Part shown: piece by piece, positions 6,507 to 15,160 of the stretch
How the letters are laid out: each line of letters begins with the position of its first letter
Position numbering within the stretch: position 1 is the stretch's first letter
NCBI GenBank assembly: GCA_038237515.1
Contig: JBBRYP010000042.1
Span: 1-39,015 of the forward strand
Length of the DNA: 39,015 nucleotides
Reading direction: 5' to 3'
Origin: JBBQDZ01 sp038237515
GTDB lineage: Bacteria; Actinomycetota; Thermoleophilia; Gaiellales; Gaiellaceae
Notes under the pieces: generated by a model
What the model was told of the DNA's origin: nothing
Seen by the model: the letters and a program-made list of their open reading frames with translations, nothing else
Database searches by the model: none
Translations under genes and position numbers: made by a program

Positions 6507-9446
6507 TCAGAGCCTGGAGGTGGCGATCAGGGGCTTCCAGAGCTCCTCGAGCGGCGCCCGCAGGCGGCACGACGCGATCAGTCGACCTCGTTCAAGGTTC
6601 GGGAGGCGCCAGCGATTCTCGATGCGTCCGCGCCTGCGCCACGAGCTGCACAGGCGGGTCAGGAACGCCGGCGGATAGCCGACGACGAGTGCCGACCGTT
6701 GCCGCAGGTGCGCCGGCCGCCAGTACTGCCAGCTCAGGTAGCCGCTGAGGACGAGCGGGCGGTCCGGCGAGCGCCAGTAGAGGTCGAGGGCCGACGCCTC
6801 ACCGTAGTTCGACGCGAGCACCACCTGCGGGGCGGACTCGGCCCGCGGCAGCGACCTCCACACGCGCATGGTTGCACGGGCGAGCTCCGGCCAGCCGATC
6901 TCCTCCTGGTAGAAGGTGGGCCTCCAGCCGGTCGCCCGCCAGGTTCCCGACCGCACCATCGACGCCGTGGTGCGCACCGGGAGGACGTGGGGCAGGAGCA
7001 GGGCAAGCACGAATGCGTGGAGCGCGACGAGCCCGGCGGCGGCGGATCGGCGGACGCGGCGGGAGGCACTCCAGCGCTCCAGCGCCACCGCGCCGGCGGC
7101 AAGCGGCAGCGCGTCGGCCGGGAGCGGGTAGGCGCCCTGCCCACGTTCGAAGAGGAACAGGAGGGTGACGATCACCGGCACGGCCGCGAGCGGGCGGAGC
7201 CGCGGGCGCCGCCAGAGCCAGACGGTGCCCACCACGGCCAGGGCGAGAGCCGCGCCCAGGAACAGCAGCTGCTGCGCCACGTAGTCCGGCCGCGAGGTCG
7301 CGCCCGCGGTGAACGCGGCCTGGCTCTTCGCGAACCGAAGGCTCGGCCAGCCGTGCCGCGCCTGCCAGACCAGGTTCGGCGCGAACAGGAGCAGAGCGAT
7401 CGCTGCTCCGATCAGCGGGCCGCGCGAACGGAGGAGACGCCGCTCGCCGCTCGCGACCAGAGCGACGAGGAAGGCGCCGAGCAGCGCGAGGATCGTGTAC
7501 TTCGTGAGCAGGCCGACGCCCGCCACCACCCCGAGCAGCGGCCACAGCCTTGGCTCCGGGCGGCCGAGGACGCGCAGGGCGACGTACAGGAACGCGACCC
7601 AGGCGAGCAGGTCGAACCAGCCGGTGTAGTAGATGCTGCCGGAGGCGAGCAGGAACGGTGTCACCACCCACGCGACCGCTGCGCCGAGTTGCGCGCGCCG
7701 GCCTCCACCGAGCTCGCGCGCCATGAGTGCGACGAGGATCGCGGACAGAGTCGCGCAGGCTAGACCCGTCAGCCGGAGCCCGATCCGGGAGTCTCCCGCG
7801 ACCTCGCGGACGGCCCAGCCGACCCAGGCTGTGACCGGCGGGAAGTCCACGTACCCGAGCGCGGGCCGCCGCGAGGCGGAGACGAAGTACAGCTCGTCCC
7901 GCTCCCAGCCGTAGCGGCCGAGGAACGGCGCCGAGATCGCAACGAGGAAGGCCCCGGCAGCGAGGCCGCAGAGGAGGGCCGGACGCACCGGCGGCCGGCG
8001 CTCCCCGCCGGGAGCGGCCGCGGCTCCCGTGGCCGAGCCCGGCTCGATCTCGGCCCGCTGCGCCTGCACCATCCCGCCGGCGGGCGCGTCCCCGGAAAAC
8101 GCATCGGCTGGAGCAACGGGGCGTACCGAGGCTGCGAGCGCCAGAGCTGCGCCCAGCCAGACGCTGATCGTCGCCACGTTGCCGACGGAGGTGAGATACG
8201 ACTGCGTCAGGGCGAGGACGAGGCCGCCGACGAAGACGGATGCCGCAGCCGCCGAACGCCGCCGCGCCTCGGGCCTGAGCCTTCGGAGCCCCCGCGCCGC
8301 GCCGAGCAGGAGAGAGAGCGCGAGCGCGCCGAACGCGGCCACCCCGGCGATTCCGACCTGAAGCCCCAGGCCGAGGTACGAGTTCTCCGGGACGTTCGAG
8401 TAAAAGTAGTAGAAGCGATCGACGAAGACCTTCTCCTCGGTCCCGAAGCCGTAGCCTCCGAGCGGCCGGTCGGCGGTCTGGCGAAGCGCACCGCGCCACG
8501 CGATCGAGCGACCGCTGCCGCCTAGCAGCCGCCGCCTGATCGGCGGCGCGTCGCTGCCCGGATCGCCGCGACCGATCTCGCCGTCGAGCGGCAGCGTGCT
8601 CTGAGCGTCCCGCGTGACCGGTCCCGGCCGCTCCGAGGCTCCGCTCGGCGCCGCCTTCGGAATCTGCGAGATGCCGATCCCCGCCACGCCGAGAGCGACC
8701 ACTCCCACGACGAGGGCGCTGCGCACCCGCGCCGACGCCCCGGACGAGACCGCGAACGCGAGAAGAGCGACGAGCGAGGCAAAGATGGCGCCGCGCGAGG
8801 CCGAGGCGACGATCGACCCCTCCAGGAGGAGGAACACAAGAGCGGCGGCCAGCCGACGCAACCCCCGCTGCTCCCACGCCTGCCAGGCCGCGACCGGGAG
8901 CGCGACCGCGAAGAGCCCGGCCATCGTGTTCGGGTTCAGGCCCAGGCCCTGGTAGCGGGCCCCGTATTGCGGGGATGCAGCCTGCACCGCGTCGCCGTGG
9001 ACGATCGCGAGGACGAGGAGCCCGGCCGCGGCGACGATCGCGGCGCCGGAGAGGAGAGCGCGAAGCAGTCGCGACGCCAGCTCGGGGCGTTCGGCAGACG
9101 CCCGGGCGAGAGCCGCGACGACGGCGAAAAGGATGGTCAGAGAGGCGGCGCGGGTAAAGGTGAGCCTCGGTGCAACCGACCAGGCGACCGACGCGAACGC
9201 GACGCCGAGGAACGCGAGGGCGAGGGCGGCAGGGGCGCGAAGCTCCCGCGCCCGGCGGCGGGAGTCGAGCGCGAGCACGACCGAGGCTCCCGCGAGTGCC
9301 AGGAGCGAGACCCACCGCAACTTCCAGCCGACGAGCTGGAGCAGGTCGACGGTGCTCGAGCCGAACGCGAACGCGACGACGGTGAAGGCAAGGAGGCCGG
9401 GACCGAGACGGTTAGCCCACCGGGCGAGCCCCTCGGGCACCTTCAT
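6507..9446 (-). CDS. O-antigen ligase/polymerase-like domain fused to a GT39 domain
   Basis: A 979-residue membrane protein with two halves. Residues about 1-440 are an O-antigen ligase/Wzy-type (PF04932-like) domain with many helices; RYQGLGLNPNTMAGLF near 164-179 and GGYGFGTEEKVFVDRFYYF near 330-348 lie in its characteristic loops. Residues about 441-488 are an Ala/Pro/Gly-rich linker. Residues about 489-979 are a GT39/PMT-like domain; YGWERDELYF and GYVDFPPVTAWVGW carry the expected acidic first loop. The two activities, if both work, would be glycan polymerisation or ligation and sugar transfer from polyprenyl phosphate, both outside the membrane. It is the last of four overlapping genes; its ATG overlaps the previous stop as ATGA. 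The first half is a clear paralogue of the gene at 11087-12436. The frame is open throughout with uniform codon use, so I see no sign of an assembly join. Confidence 0.85.
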   Translation of the reverse strand: MKVPEGLARWANRLGPGLLAFTVVAFAFGSSTVDLLQLVGWKLRWVSLLALAGASVVLALDSRRRARELRAPAALALAFLGVAFASVAWSVAPRLTFTRAASLTILFAVVAALARASAERPELASRLLRALLSGAAIVAAAGLLVLAIVHGDAVQAASPQYGARYQGLGLNPNTMAGLFAVALPVAAWQAWEQRGLRRLAAALVFLLLEGSIVASASRGAIFASLVALLAFAVSSGASARVRSALVVGVVALGVAGIGISQIPKAAPSGASERPGPVTRDAQSTLPLDGEIGRGDPGSDAPPIRRRLLGGSGRSIAWRGALRQTADRPLGGYGFGTEEKVFVDRFYYFYSNVPENSYLGLGLQVGIAGVAAFGALALSLLLGAARGLRRLRPEARRRSAAAASVFVGGLVLALTQSYLTSVGNVATISVWLGAALALAASVRPVAPADAFSGDAPAGGMVQAQRAEIEPGSATGAAAAPGGERRPPVRPALLCGLAAGAFLVAISAPFLGRYGWERDELYFVSASRRPALGYVDFPPVTAWVGWAVREVAGDSRIGLRLTGLACATLSAILVALMARELGGGRRAQLGAAVAWVVTPFLLASGSIYYTGWFDLLAWVAFLYVALRVLGRPEPRLWPLLGVVAGVGLLTKYTILALLGAFLVALVASGERRLLRSRGPLIGAAIALLLFAPNLVWQARHGWPSLRFAKSQAAFTAGATSRPDYVAQQLLFLGAALALAVVGTVWLWRRPRLRPLAAVPVIVTLLFLFERGQGAYPLPADALPLAAGAVALERWSASRRVRRSAAAGLVALHAFVLALLLPHVLPVRTTASMVRSGTWRATGWRPTFYQEEIGWPELARATMRVWRSLPRAESAPQVVLASNYGEASALDLYWRSPDRPLVLSGYLSWQYWRPAHLRQRSALVVGYPPAFLTRLCSSWRRRGRIENRWRLPNLERGRLIASCRLRAPLEELWKPLIATSRL

Positions 9447-9874
9447 CGCGCATAGCCGGGCGCGCCCAGCCTCCGCAGCAGGCGATCGACCAGCCGGCGG
9501 TCGACGCGAGCGGTGGAGCGCGAGGGATCCTCCCGCAGGCTGAAGATCCGCGGATCGCCGGAGCCGCGCCGGTCGATCGCTTCGATCAGCCGGCCCTGAC
9601 CGTCGAAGCAGAGCTCGAGCGCGAAACGGTTGCGATGCCGCCGGTACAGCAGGCAGTCGAAGCCGAAGCCAACGCGCACCCGGTAGGCGTCAAGCGAGGG
9701 GTCGCCCACCTGCCCCACGAGCCCGCGGATCTCCCTCATCCCGCTCAGCTCCTGGTGGGCATGGCGGCGCCTCTCCCAGCGCCCGATCGGAATCAGGAGC
9801 AGGAGCACGAGCGCGAGTGCCGCACCCACGAGGAGCGACCTCCGGCCGGCGCGGAAGAAACGATCCCTAGGCAC
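9443..9874 (-). CDS. Small membrane-anchored protein of unknown function
   Basis: A 143-residue protein that I do not recognise. A basic N-terminus leads into one strong membrane helix at about residues 12-31 (LLVGAALALVLLLLIPI). The remainder is hydrophilic and should lie outside the membrane. It includes a Cys pair (FDCLLY and ELCFDGQG), about 17 residues apart, that could form a disulfide, and a basic C-terminus. It overlaps the GT4 gene upstream by 8 bases and the ligase-GT39 fusion downstream by 4 (ATGA), so it is translated as part of that operon. Its place between the two suggests an accessory role in the assembly step, but that is inference from position only. Confidence 0.7.
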   Translation of the reverse strand: MPRDRFFRAGRRSLLVGAALALVLLLLIPIGRWERRRHAHQELSGMREIRGLVGQVGDPSLDAYRVRVGFGFDCLLYRRHRNRFALELCFDGQGRLIEAIDRRGSGDPRIFSLREDPSRSTARVDRRLVDRLLRRLGAPGYAR

Positions 9875-11090
9875 GCTCGGCCGTGACCTCCGCGAGGAGC
9901 GCCCGGTACCGGCGAATTGCCACGTCCCGGTCTGCGTGGGTCGCCACGTACTCGCGTGCGCGAGCGCCCATCCCCTCCAGATCGAGCTCCCCCGCCCACG
10001 CCTGCCTGATCGCAGCCGCGAGCAGCTCGGCCCGCCCGGGCGGCACGACGACCCCGCAGCCGGCCTCCTCGACGACCTGAGCCGTCTCGCTGTCAGCGTC
10101 GGCCGCCGCGATCACCGGGCGTCCGACGGACATGATCCCGTAGAGCCGGCTCGGCACGACGTACCCGGCGAGCCCGCGCGCCAGGCCGACCACATGGACG
10201 GACGCCGCCGAGAGCGACTGCGAGAGCACCTCGCGCTTCTGGTAGGGCAGGAAGAGCACCTGCTCCGTCTCGAGCGTGTCCGCGAGCTCGAGGAGCCACG
10301 AGCGTCGGGCGCCGTCTCCGACGATCGCGATGGTCAGGTCGTCCAGGTCGCGCAGGAACGTCGCTGCTCGCACGAGCGCGTCGAGGTTCTGGGCGTGGCC
10401 AACGTTGCCCGAATGCATGACCACGAACCGGTCCGCCAGTCCGTGTCGCCGCGCCCACTCGTTGTCCTGCGGGCTGGGTGTCAGCGCGCGCGTGTCCACC
10501 CAGTTGGGAATCACCCGCACGCGCTCCGCAGGGGCGCCCTTCTCCTCGAGGCGGCGGCGCATCGTGTCGCCGATCGCGACCACGCGGTCGGCGCGCCGGA
10601 GGTAGTAGGCGATCGCGCGGCGCAGGAAGTCGATGAGCAAGGGGTTCTCGAGCCGCTTGAGCTCCACGGCGACCTCGGGGAAGACGTCCTGGCTGATGAC
10701 GACGAGCGAGGCCCGGAACCGGCGCGCGACGAGAAGCGCGACGTCCGCGATGATCGGCGGGTCGGTCATGCAGAGGACGATGTCAGGCCGCTGGGCCCGC
10801 AAACCCTCCCGCAGCGACGAGAAGAGGTAGGTCGCATAGTTGACCGCGCGCAGCGGGAGCCTGCTGCGGTCGTAGGCGGTGGAGCGCACGCGGATGATCT
10901 CGACTCCGTCGGCGACCATCGTGCCCGCCTCGGCAGGCACTGGGGCACCCCACAGCATGCCGGTCACGACGGTCACCTCGAAATCGGCGGTCAACGCGCG
11001 GCAGAGCTCGTGCAGGAGCTGCGCGGTCGCCTCGAAGCCGGGCCAGTAGTACTGGTTGAAGACGAGCAGACGCGGCTTGACGATGCTCAC
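9867..11090 (-). CDS. WbuB-like GT4 glycosyltransferase
   Basis: A 407-residue GT-B enzyme. The N-terminus LLVFNQYYWPGFEATAQLL and the TDPP segment (LCMTDPPIIADVA) are typical of the WbuB/fucosaminyltransferase branch of GT4, usually annotated as glycosyltransferase WbuB. The linker after VRVIPNWVD starts the second Rossmann domain, where FVVMHSGNVGHAQNLD and AIVGDG bind the donor. The usual E-x7-E motif is weak; the region reads VVPSRLYGIMSVGRPVIAA, which is the normal form for this branch. The GTG at 11090 overlaps the stop of the ligase gene as GTGA. It should add one sugar to a lipid-linked intermediate in the cytoplasm; donor and acceptor are unknown. Confidence 0.85.
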   Translation of the reverse strand: MSIVKPRLLVFNQYYWPGFEATAQLLHELCRALTADFEVTVVTGMLWGAPVPAEAGTMVADGVEIIRVRSTAYDRSRLPLRAVNYATYLFSSLREGLRAQRPDIVLCMTDPPIIADVALLVARRFRASLVVISQDVFPEVAVELKRLENPLLIDFLRRAIAYYLRRADRVVAIGDTMRRRLEEKGAPAERVRVIPNWVDTRALTPSPQDNEWARRHGLADRFVVMHSGNVGHAQNLDALVRAATFLRDLDDLTIAIVGDGARRSWLLELADTLETEQVLFLPYQKREVLSQSLSAASVHVVGLARGLAGYVVPSRLYGIMSVGRPVIAAADADSETAQVVEEAGCGVVVPPGRAELLAAAIRQAWAGELDLEGMGARAREYVATHADRDVAIRRYRALLAEVTAERA

Positions 11091-12436
11091 GCGACCGCCG
11101 CCCGCCTCGCGGCGAGCGCCGTCGCGAGGAACGCGCACAGCCAGACGCTGAGGGTTGCGGTGTTGCCTGCGGCGTAGAGATAGGACTGGAAGCAGGCCAG
11201 GATGACTCCGACCGCGAGCACGGCGGCGCAGGCAGCCGCCAGCGGCGCGAGCTCGGGGTCGGCGCCCCTCAACGCGCGCACCGCGGCCGCGGCCAGGGTC
11301 GCCAGCAGGCCGAGGAGCAGAACGAGGCCGGCGACGCCGAGCTGGAGGAGCATCCCGACGAAGGAGTTCTCGGGCACTCCGCCCTCGAAGGAGTAGTACC
11401 GATCGACGAAGGTCCGGCCCTCGGTCCCGAAGCCGTAGCCGGCGAGCAGGCGATCGGCCGCCTGATGGAGACCGCCCTGCCACGCGTCGATCCGCCCGCT
11501 CGAGCCGAGCAGACGCCGGCGGCCGGACGGCCGATAGGCGCCCCCGGCAGGCCTGCCGATCTCGTCCTCGAGGCGCAGGTAGCACTGTGCGTCCCTCGCC
11601 GTGCACCTGACCGGCGAGGTGACGGGCGTCTTGTGGTAATCGGGATTCGGCTTCGGGATCCTCCCGAGGGCGAGGCCGAGGCCGAGCAGCGAGAGCAGGG
11701 TCCCTGCCGCGACGAGGATCCGACGGCGCGTGCGGGCGGCGGCGAGAGCCGGCGCGAGCGCCGCGGCGAAGCCTGCGAGCATCGCTGCACGCGATCCGGA
11801 CGCGACGATCGAGCCGGCGAGCAAGAGGAAGGCCGCCGCCGCCGGCGCACGCTTTGCGCCGCGCCGCGAGAAGGCCCAGGTGGCGATCGGCATCCCGACC
11901 GCGAAGAGCATCACGGCCGTGTTGGGGTTCTGCCCGAGGCCGCGGAAACGCGCCGGCGAATGCTGGGTCGCCTCCTGGATCGCCTTCCCCGGATCGACCG
12001 CGAGGATCGCGAGACCGGCCAGCGCGACAAGGATCGCGCCCCCGAGCACCGCGAGCAGGAGCCGCGCGACGAGCTCCGGCCGCCCCGCTGCCGCAGAGGA
12101 GAGAGCGGCGGCGATCGCGAGGACGGTGCCGAACGCGACGACCCGTCCGGCCGACAATCTCGGGTCTGCGGACCAGAGGCTCGATACCAGGGCGGCGCCG
12201 AGGAGCAGGGCGGCGCAGATGTGCACCGTCGTCGTCCGACGACCGGCCGCAGCCCGGGCAGCGGCGAGCAGGAGCGAGAGCGCGCAGAGCGCGGCCAGGC
12301 AGAGCCAGCGGAGAGGGCCGGCGACCGAGCGCAGAGCCGGCGACCAGTTCGAGCCGCAGGCGACCGCGAGGACGGTGAGGACGATCGCCAGCCGGACTGC
12401 TCCCTCGAGCGGTAACCGGCGCAGAATGCCTCTCAA
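11087..12436 (-). CDS. O-antigen ligase/polymerase-like membrane protein
   Basis: A 449-residue multi-helix protein of the O-antigen ligase/Wzy family. It shares with the fusion protein at 6507-9446 the segments RFRGLGQNPNTAVMLF, RRLLGSSGRIDAWQGG and AGYGFGTEGRTFVDRYYSF, followed by VPENSF, so the two are paralogues. The large extracytoplasmic loop between these motifs (about residues 240-330) is where the family acts. The start is placed at TTG 12436: it precedes the first helix, there is no in-frame ATG or GTG nearby that fits, and a TATCCT box ends 8 bases before it. Opening the frame further upstream would run through the divergent methyltransferase. It heads a four-gene operon; the next gene begins within its stop (GTGA). 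Confidence 0.8.
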   Translation of the reverse strand: MRGILRRLPLEGAVRLAIVLTVLAVACGSNWSPALRSVAGPLRWLCLAALCALSLLLAAARAAAGRRTTTVHICAALLLGAALVSSLWSADPRLSAGRVVAFGTVLAIAAALSSAAAGRPELVARLLLAVLGGAILVALAGLAILAVDPGKAIQEATQHSPARFRGLGQNPNTAVMLFAVGMPIATWAFSRRGAKRAPAAAAFLLLAGSIVASGSRAAMLAGFAAALAPALAAARTRRRILVAAGTLLSLLGLGLALGRIPKPNPDYHKTPVTSPVRCTARDAQCYLRLEDEIGRPAGGAYRPSGRRRLLGSSGRIDAWQGGLHQAADRLLAGYGFGTEGRTFVDRYYSFEGGVPENSFVGMLLQLGVAGLVLLLGLLATLAAAAVRALRGADPELAPLAAACAAVLAVGVILACFQSYLYAAGNTATLSVWLCAFLATALAARRAAVA

Positions 12437-12444
12437 GTCCCTGG

Positions 12445-12454
12445 AGGATACTTT
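12445..12454. promoter_or_regulatory. Divergent -10 boxes sharing one TA
   Basis: AGGATACTTT gives TACTTT on the plus strand (12449-12454), 6 bases before the ATG at 12461. It gives TATCCT on the minus strand (12450-12445), 8 bases before the TTG at 12436. The two boxes overlap by exactly the TA. Both spacings fit leaderless transcripts. The whole intergenic gap is only 24 bases, so both promoters must use DNA inside the opposite gene. Confidence 0.6.
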
Positions 12455-12460
12455 GGCGGG

Positions 12461-13186
12461 ATGGCCTACCCAGAGCGGATCGTGCCCGACGAGGAGGGGC
12501 CCGGGATCGTGGCGATCCATCTCAAGCGGTACGAGTTCGCCCGTGAGCGGGCCTCGGGAGCCGACGTCCTGGACGCCGCCTGCGGGGTCGGCTACGGAAC
12601 GGCGTATTTGGCCGAGGTCGCGCGGCGCGTGGTGGGCGTCGACCGGGACCAGCAGGCGATCGACTACGCCCGGAGCCGCTACCTCCGGGAGAACGTCGAG
12701 TTCCTCGAGCAGGACGTGCTCGCACTCGATCTCCCCGACGCCGCGTTCGATCTCGTCTGCTCCTTCGAGACGATCGAGCATCTCACCGAGCCCGATCGCT
12801 TCGTGCGCGAGGTAGCCAGGCTGCTCCGGCCGGGCGGGGCGTTCCTCGTCTCGACACCTCGGGTCGAGCACACGACGCGGCGTCCGCAGAATCCCCACCA
12901 CGAGATCGAGTTCTCGCAAGCCGACTTCGAGGCGCTGCTCCGCCGTTCGTTCTCGGAGGTCGACCTCTACGGTCAACGGCGCCTCCAAACCGGCCGGCAC
13001 CGGCTGATGCAGCGCCTGGACGTGCTCGGCCTGCGCCGGCGATTCGCGTTCCTCAGGCGCGCCGCGCCGCTGCTGGGCACCGTTCCGATGGCCGAGGTCG
13101 GCGCAGCGGGAATCACGATCGACCGCGTTCGGCTCGAGCGGGCGAGCGAGCTCCTGGCCGTCTGTGGCGGCCCCAGGCGCCGGTGA
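12461..13186 (+). CDS. Class I SAM-dependent methyltransferase
   Basis: A 241-residue methyltransferase of the Methyltransf_11/25 type. Motif I is DAACGVGYG at residues 38-46, the acidic end of strand 2 is VVGVDRDQ, motif II is FDLVCSFETIEHL and motif III is LLRPGGAFLVSTPR. The NPHHEIEFSQADF segment after motif III is common in methyltransferases of polysaccharide loci. The acceptor is likely a sugar or a growing glycan, but the sequence does not tell which. It heads the long rightward run. Its ATG follows a TACTTT box by 6 bases; a GGAGG at 12443-12447 is too far from the ATG to serve as its ribosome site. The next gene starts inside its stop codon (GTGA). Confidence 0.85.
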   Translation: MAYPERIVPDEEGPGIVAIHLKRYEFARERASGADVLDAACGVGYGTAYLAEVARRVVGVDRDQQAIDYARSRYLRENVEFLEQDVLALDLPDAAFDLVCSFETIEHLTEPDRFVREVARLLRPGGAFLVSTPRVEHTTRRPQNPHHEIEFSQADFEALLRRSFSEVDLYGQRRLQTGRHRLMQRLDVLGLRRRFAFLRRAAPLLGTVPMAEVGAAGITIDRVRLERASELLAVCGGPRRR

Positions 13187-14292
13187 GGATCGCCCACCTC
13201 GTCATCGGCGGCGACGTGGCAGGCGGGCAGATCATCGCCCTGACCCTCGCCCGCGCCGCGCGCGACCGTGGAGACGAGATCGTCTTCCTCTCCCCCGGCA
13301 GAGGGCCGTTCACGGAGCTCGTCGAGAAGGAGGGCATGGCGGTGGCCACTGCAGACGTCGGCAGGACGTTCCGGGTCGGGGGCGCCTGGCGCCTGGCGGC
13401 GACGCTGCTGCGGAGCCGCGTCGACATCCTCCACACCCACAGCGCCCTCGCGGCGAACGTGCTGAGCCGCGTGGCGGCGCGCGCGGTGGGGGTACCCGTG
13501 GTCTCGCACCTCCACATCGAGAACCACCTCCCCGCGAACCCCGCCCGCGCGGCCGTGCTGCAGACACTCGACAACGCGACGGCGCGGCTCTGTGCCCGCG
13601 TAGTGGCCGTCTCGGACGAGACGCGCCGCGCGTTCGTCCGGCAGGGATACCCGCCGGACTCGATCCAGGTCGTCCTCAACGGCGTTCCCGTTGACGTTCA
13701 TGACAACGGAGCCGGACGAAGCGTGCGAGCCGAGCTCGGGATCGGGTCGGAAACGCCTCTCGTGGGCGAGATCGCGCGCCTTTGCGAGGTGAAGGGCCAG
13801 CGCGACCTCCTCGAAGCCCTCACCGCGCTTCCCGGCGTCCACGCCGTCTTCGTCGGCGAGGACATCGAGCAAGGCGGCGACTACCGCGAGCGGCTCGAGC
13901 GAGAGGCGCGTGCACTGGGACTCGCGGATCGTGTCGTCTTCGCCGGCTATCGGACCGACGCGGGCGCCGTCCTCGACGCGCTCGACGTCTTCGTGCTGCC
14001 TTCGCGGATCGAGGGGATGCCACTCGTGGTTCTCGAGGCGATGGCAAGGGGCAGGCCCGTGGTTGCGACGGCGGTCGGCGGAACGGCGGAGGTCGTCGTC
14101 GAAGGCGAGACTGGTCTGCTCGTCCCGCCCCGCGATCCTGCGCGACTTAGCGAAGCCATTGGTCGCCTCTTCGCAGATCGGGCGCTGGCAGATCGGCTCG
14201 GTAAGGCGGGCCGCGCGCGCGCGGTGGCGCACCACTCCGAGGCGGCGATGACGCGGCGCGTGCTGGCCCTCTACGACGAGATCCGTGGCTGA
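13183..14292 (+). CDS. GT4 glycosyltransferase
   Basis: A 369-residue GT-B enzyme. The N-terminal domain starts MRIAHLVIGGDVAGGQ, where GG before the Gln is the acceptor-side loop, and continues with DILHTHSALAANV. The second domain starts after VVLNGVPVDV; LVGEIARLCEVKGQRDLLEA and FAGYRTDAGAVLDALDVFVLPS are the expected donor-binding elements, and RIEGMPLVVLEAMARG contains the E-x7-E motif. The start is GTG, overlapping the methyltransferase stop (GTGA, 13183-13186). It is a cytoplasmic retaining transferase; donor and acceptor are unknown. Confidence 0.87.
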   Translation: MRIAHLVIGGDVAGGQIIALTLARAARDRGDEIVFLSPGRGPFTELVEKEGMAVATADVGRTFRVGGAWRLAATLLRSRVDILHTHSALAANVLSRVAARAVGVPVVSHLHIENHLPANPARAAVLQTLDNATARLCARVVAVSDETRRAFVRQGYPPDSIQVVLNGVPVDVHDNGAGRSVRAELGIGSETPLVGEIARLCEVKGQRDLLEALTALPGVHAVFVGEDIEQGGDYRERLEREARALGLADRVVFAGYRTDAGAVLDALDVFVLPSRIEGMPLVVLEAMARGRPVVATAVGGTAEVVVEGETGLLVPPRDPARLSEAIGRLFADRALADRLGKAGRARAVAHHSEAAMTRRVLALYDEIRG

Positions 14293-15160
14293 CGTCGCCG
14301 TCGTCGTCCCCGTGCACGGCGCCGTTCCCTACCTCGAGGAGGCGCTGAGGAGCGTCGAGGAAGCCGACGAGGTGATCGTCGTGCAGGACGGAGAGTCGAG
14401 TGCCGACCGGTCCGACCTCCGCGGCGCGCGGCTGGTGCGCCTCGCGCACGGCGGGCGCTCTCGTGCGCGGAACGCGGGTGTCGAGACCGCACGAGCCCCC
14501 TTCGTAGCCTTCCTGGACGCCGACGACCTGTCACTTGCCGGACGCGTCGAGCGCCAGCGGCGGGCCCTCGAGCAGGCCCCGGCCGCCGCCATGTGCGCCG
14601 GGCGCGTCCAGGTCGTCGACGCTCGCCTGACCCCGGCCGGGGACTGGAACGCGCTCCTGAAAGCGCGCTCCGATCGCCTCGTGGCCAGGGGGATGAGCTA
14701 CGAGGCCCTGCTCGCTTGCCGTTGCCCGATCTACACCTCGGCGACGATGGTGCGGCGCGAGGCATTCCTGCGCGCCGGGGGCTACGACGCGCGCTTCGAC
14801 GCCTACGAGGATCTCGACCTCTACCTGCGCCTCGCGCGCTCCGGCGGTCTCGTGCCCGTCGGGCCCGAGCCCGTCGCGCTCTACCGCCTGCACGGCGGCA
14901 ACACGAAATCAGAACGGCTCTACCGAGGCATGCTCGAGGTCGTCGACAAGCACCTGCCCGCCGCGAGCGGGCACGAGCGACAGCTCCTCCTCGAGCGCCG
15001 CGTCGACGCGCTCTGGGGCCTTCGCCGGTTCCGGGACGCGCGGGTCGCGGCGCGGAGCGCTGCACGCGAGGCGCCGGCCCTGCTCACAAGTCCTCTCTTC
15101 CTCAAGCGCCTTGCGGGTGCACACGCGCCGGAGGTCGTCCTCGAGCGGCTCCTCCGATGA
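14285..15160 (+). CDS. GT2 glycosyltransferase
   Basis: A 291-residue GT-A enzyme. VAVVVPVHGAVPYLEEAL starts the fold, EVIVVQDGESSADRS is the nucleotide-binding loop and AFLDADDLSLAGRVERQR carries the DxD-like metal site (DADD). The later FDAYEDLDLYLRLARSG contains the conserved ED that holds the catalytic base region in GT2. It lacks membrane helices, so it should act on a lipid-linked acceptor from the cytoplasm. The GTG start overlaps the previous gene by 8 bases and the following gene starts within its stop (ATGA). The sugar it transfers is unknown. Confidence 0.85.
   Translation: MADVAVVVPVHGAVPYLEEALRSVEEADEVIVVQDGESSADRSDLRGARLVRLAHGGRSRARNAGVETARAPFVAFLDADDLSLAGRVERQRRALEQAPAAAMCAGRVQVVDARLTPAGDWNALLKARSDRLVARGMSYEALLACRCPIYTSATMVRREAFLRAGGYDARFDAYEDLDLYLRLARSGGLVPVGPEPVALYRLHGGNTKSERLYRGMLEVVDKHLPAASGHERQLLLERRVDALWGLRRFRDARVAARSAAREAPALLTSPLFLKRLAGAHAPEVVLERLLR

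Noticed and set aside
12437..13000. Upstream extension of the ligase frame on the minus strand
   Set aside because: It is antisense to the methyltransferase at 12461; a TATCCT box and the first membrane helix fix the start at TTG 12436.
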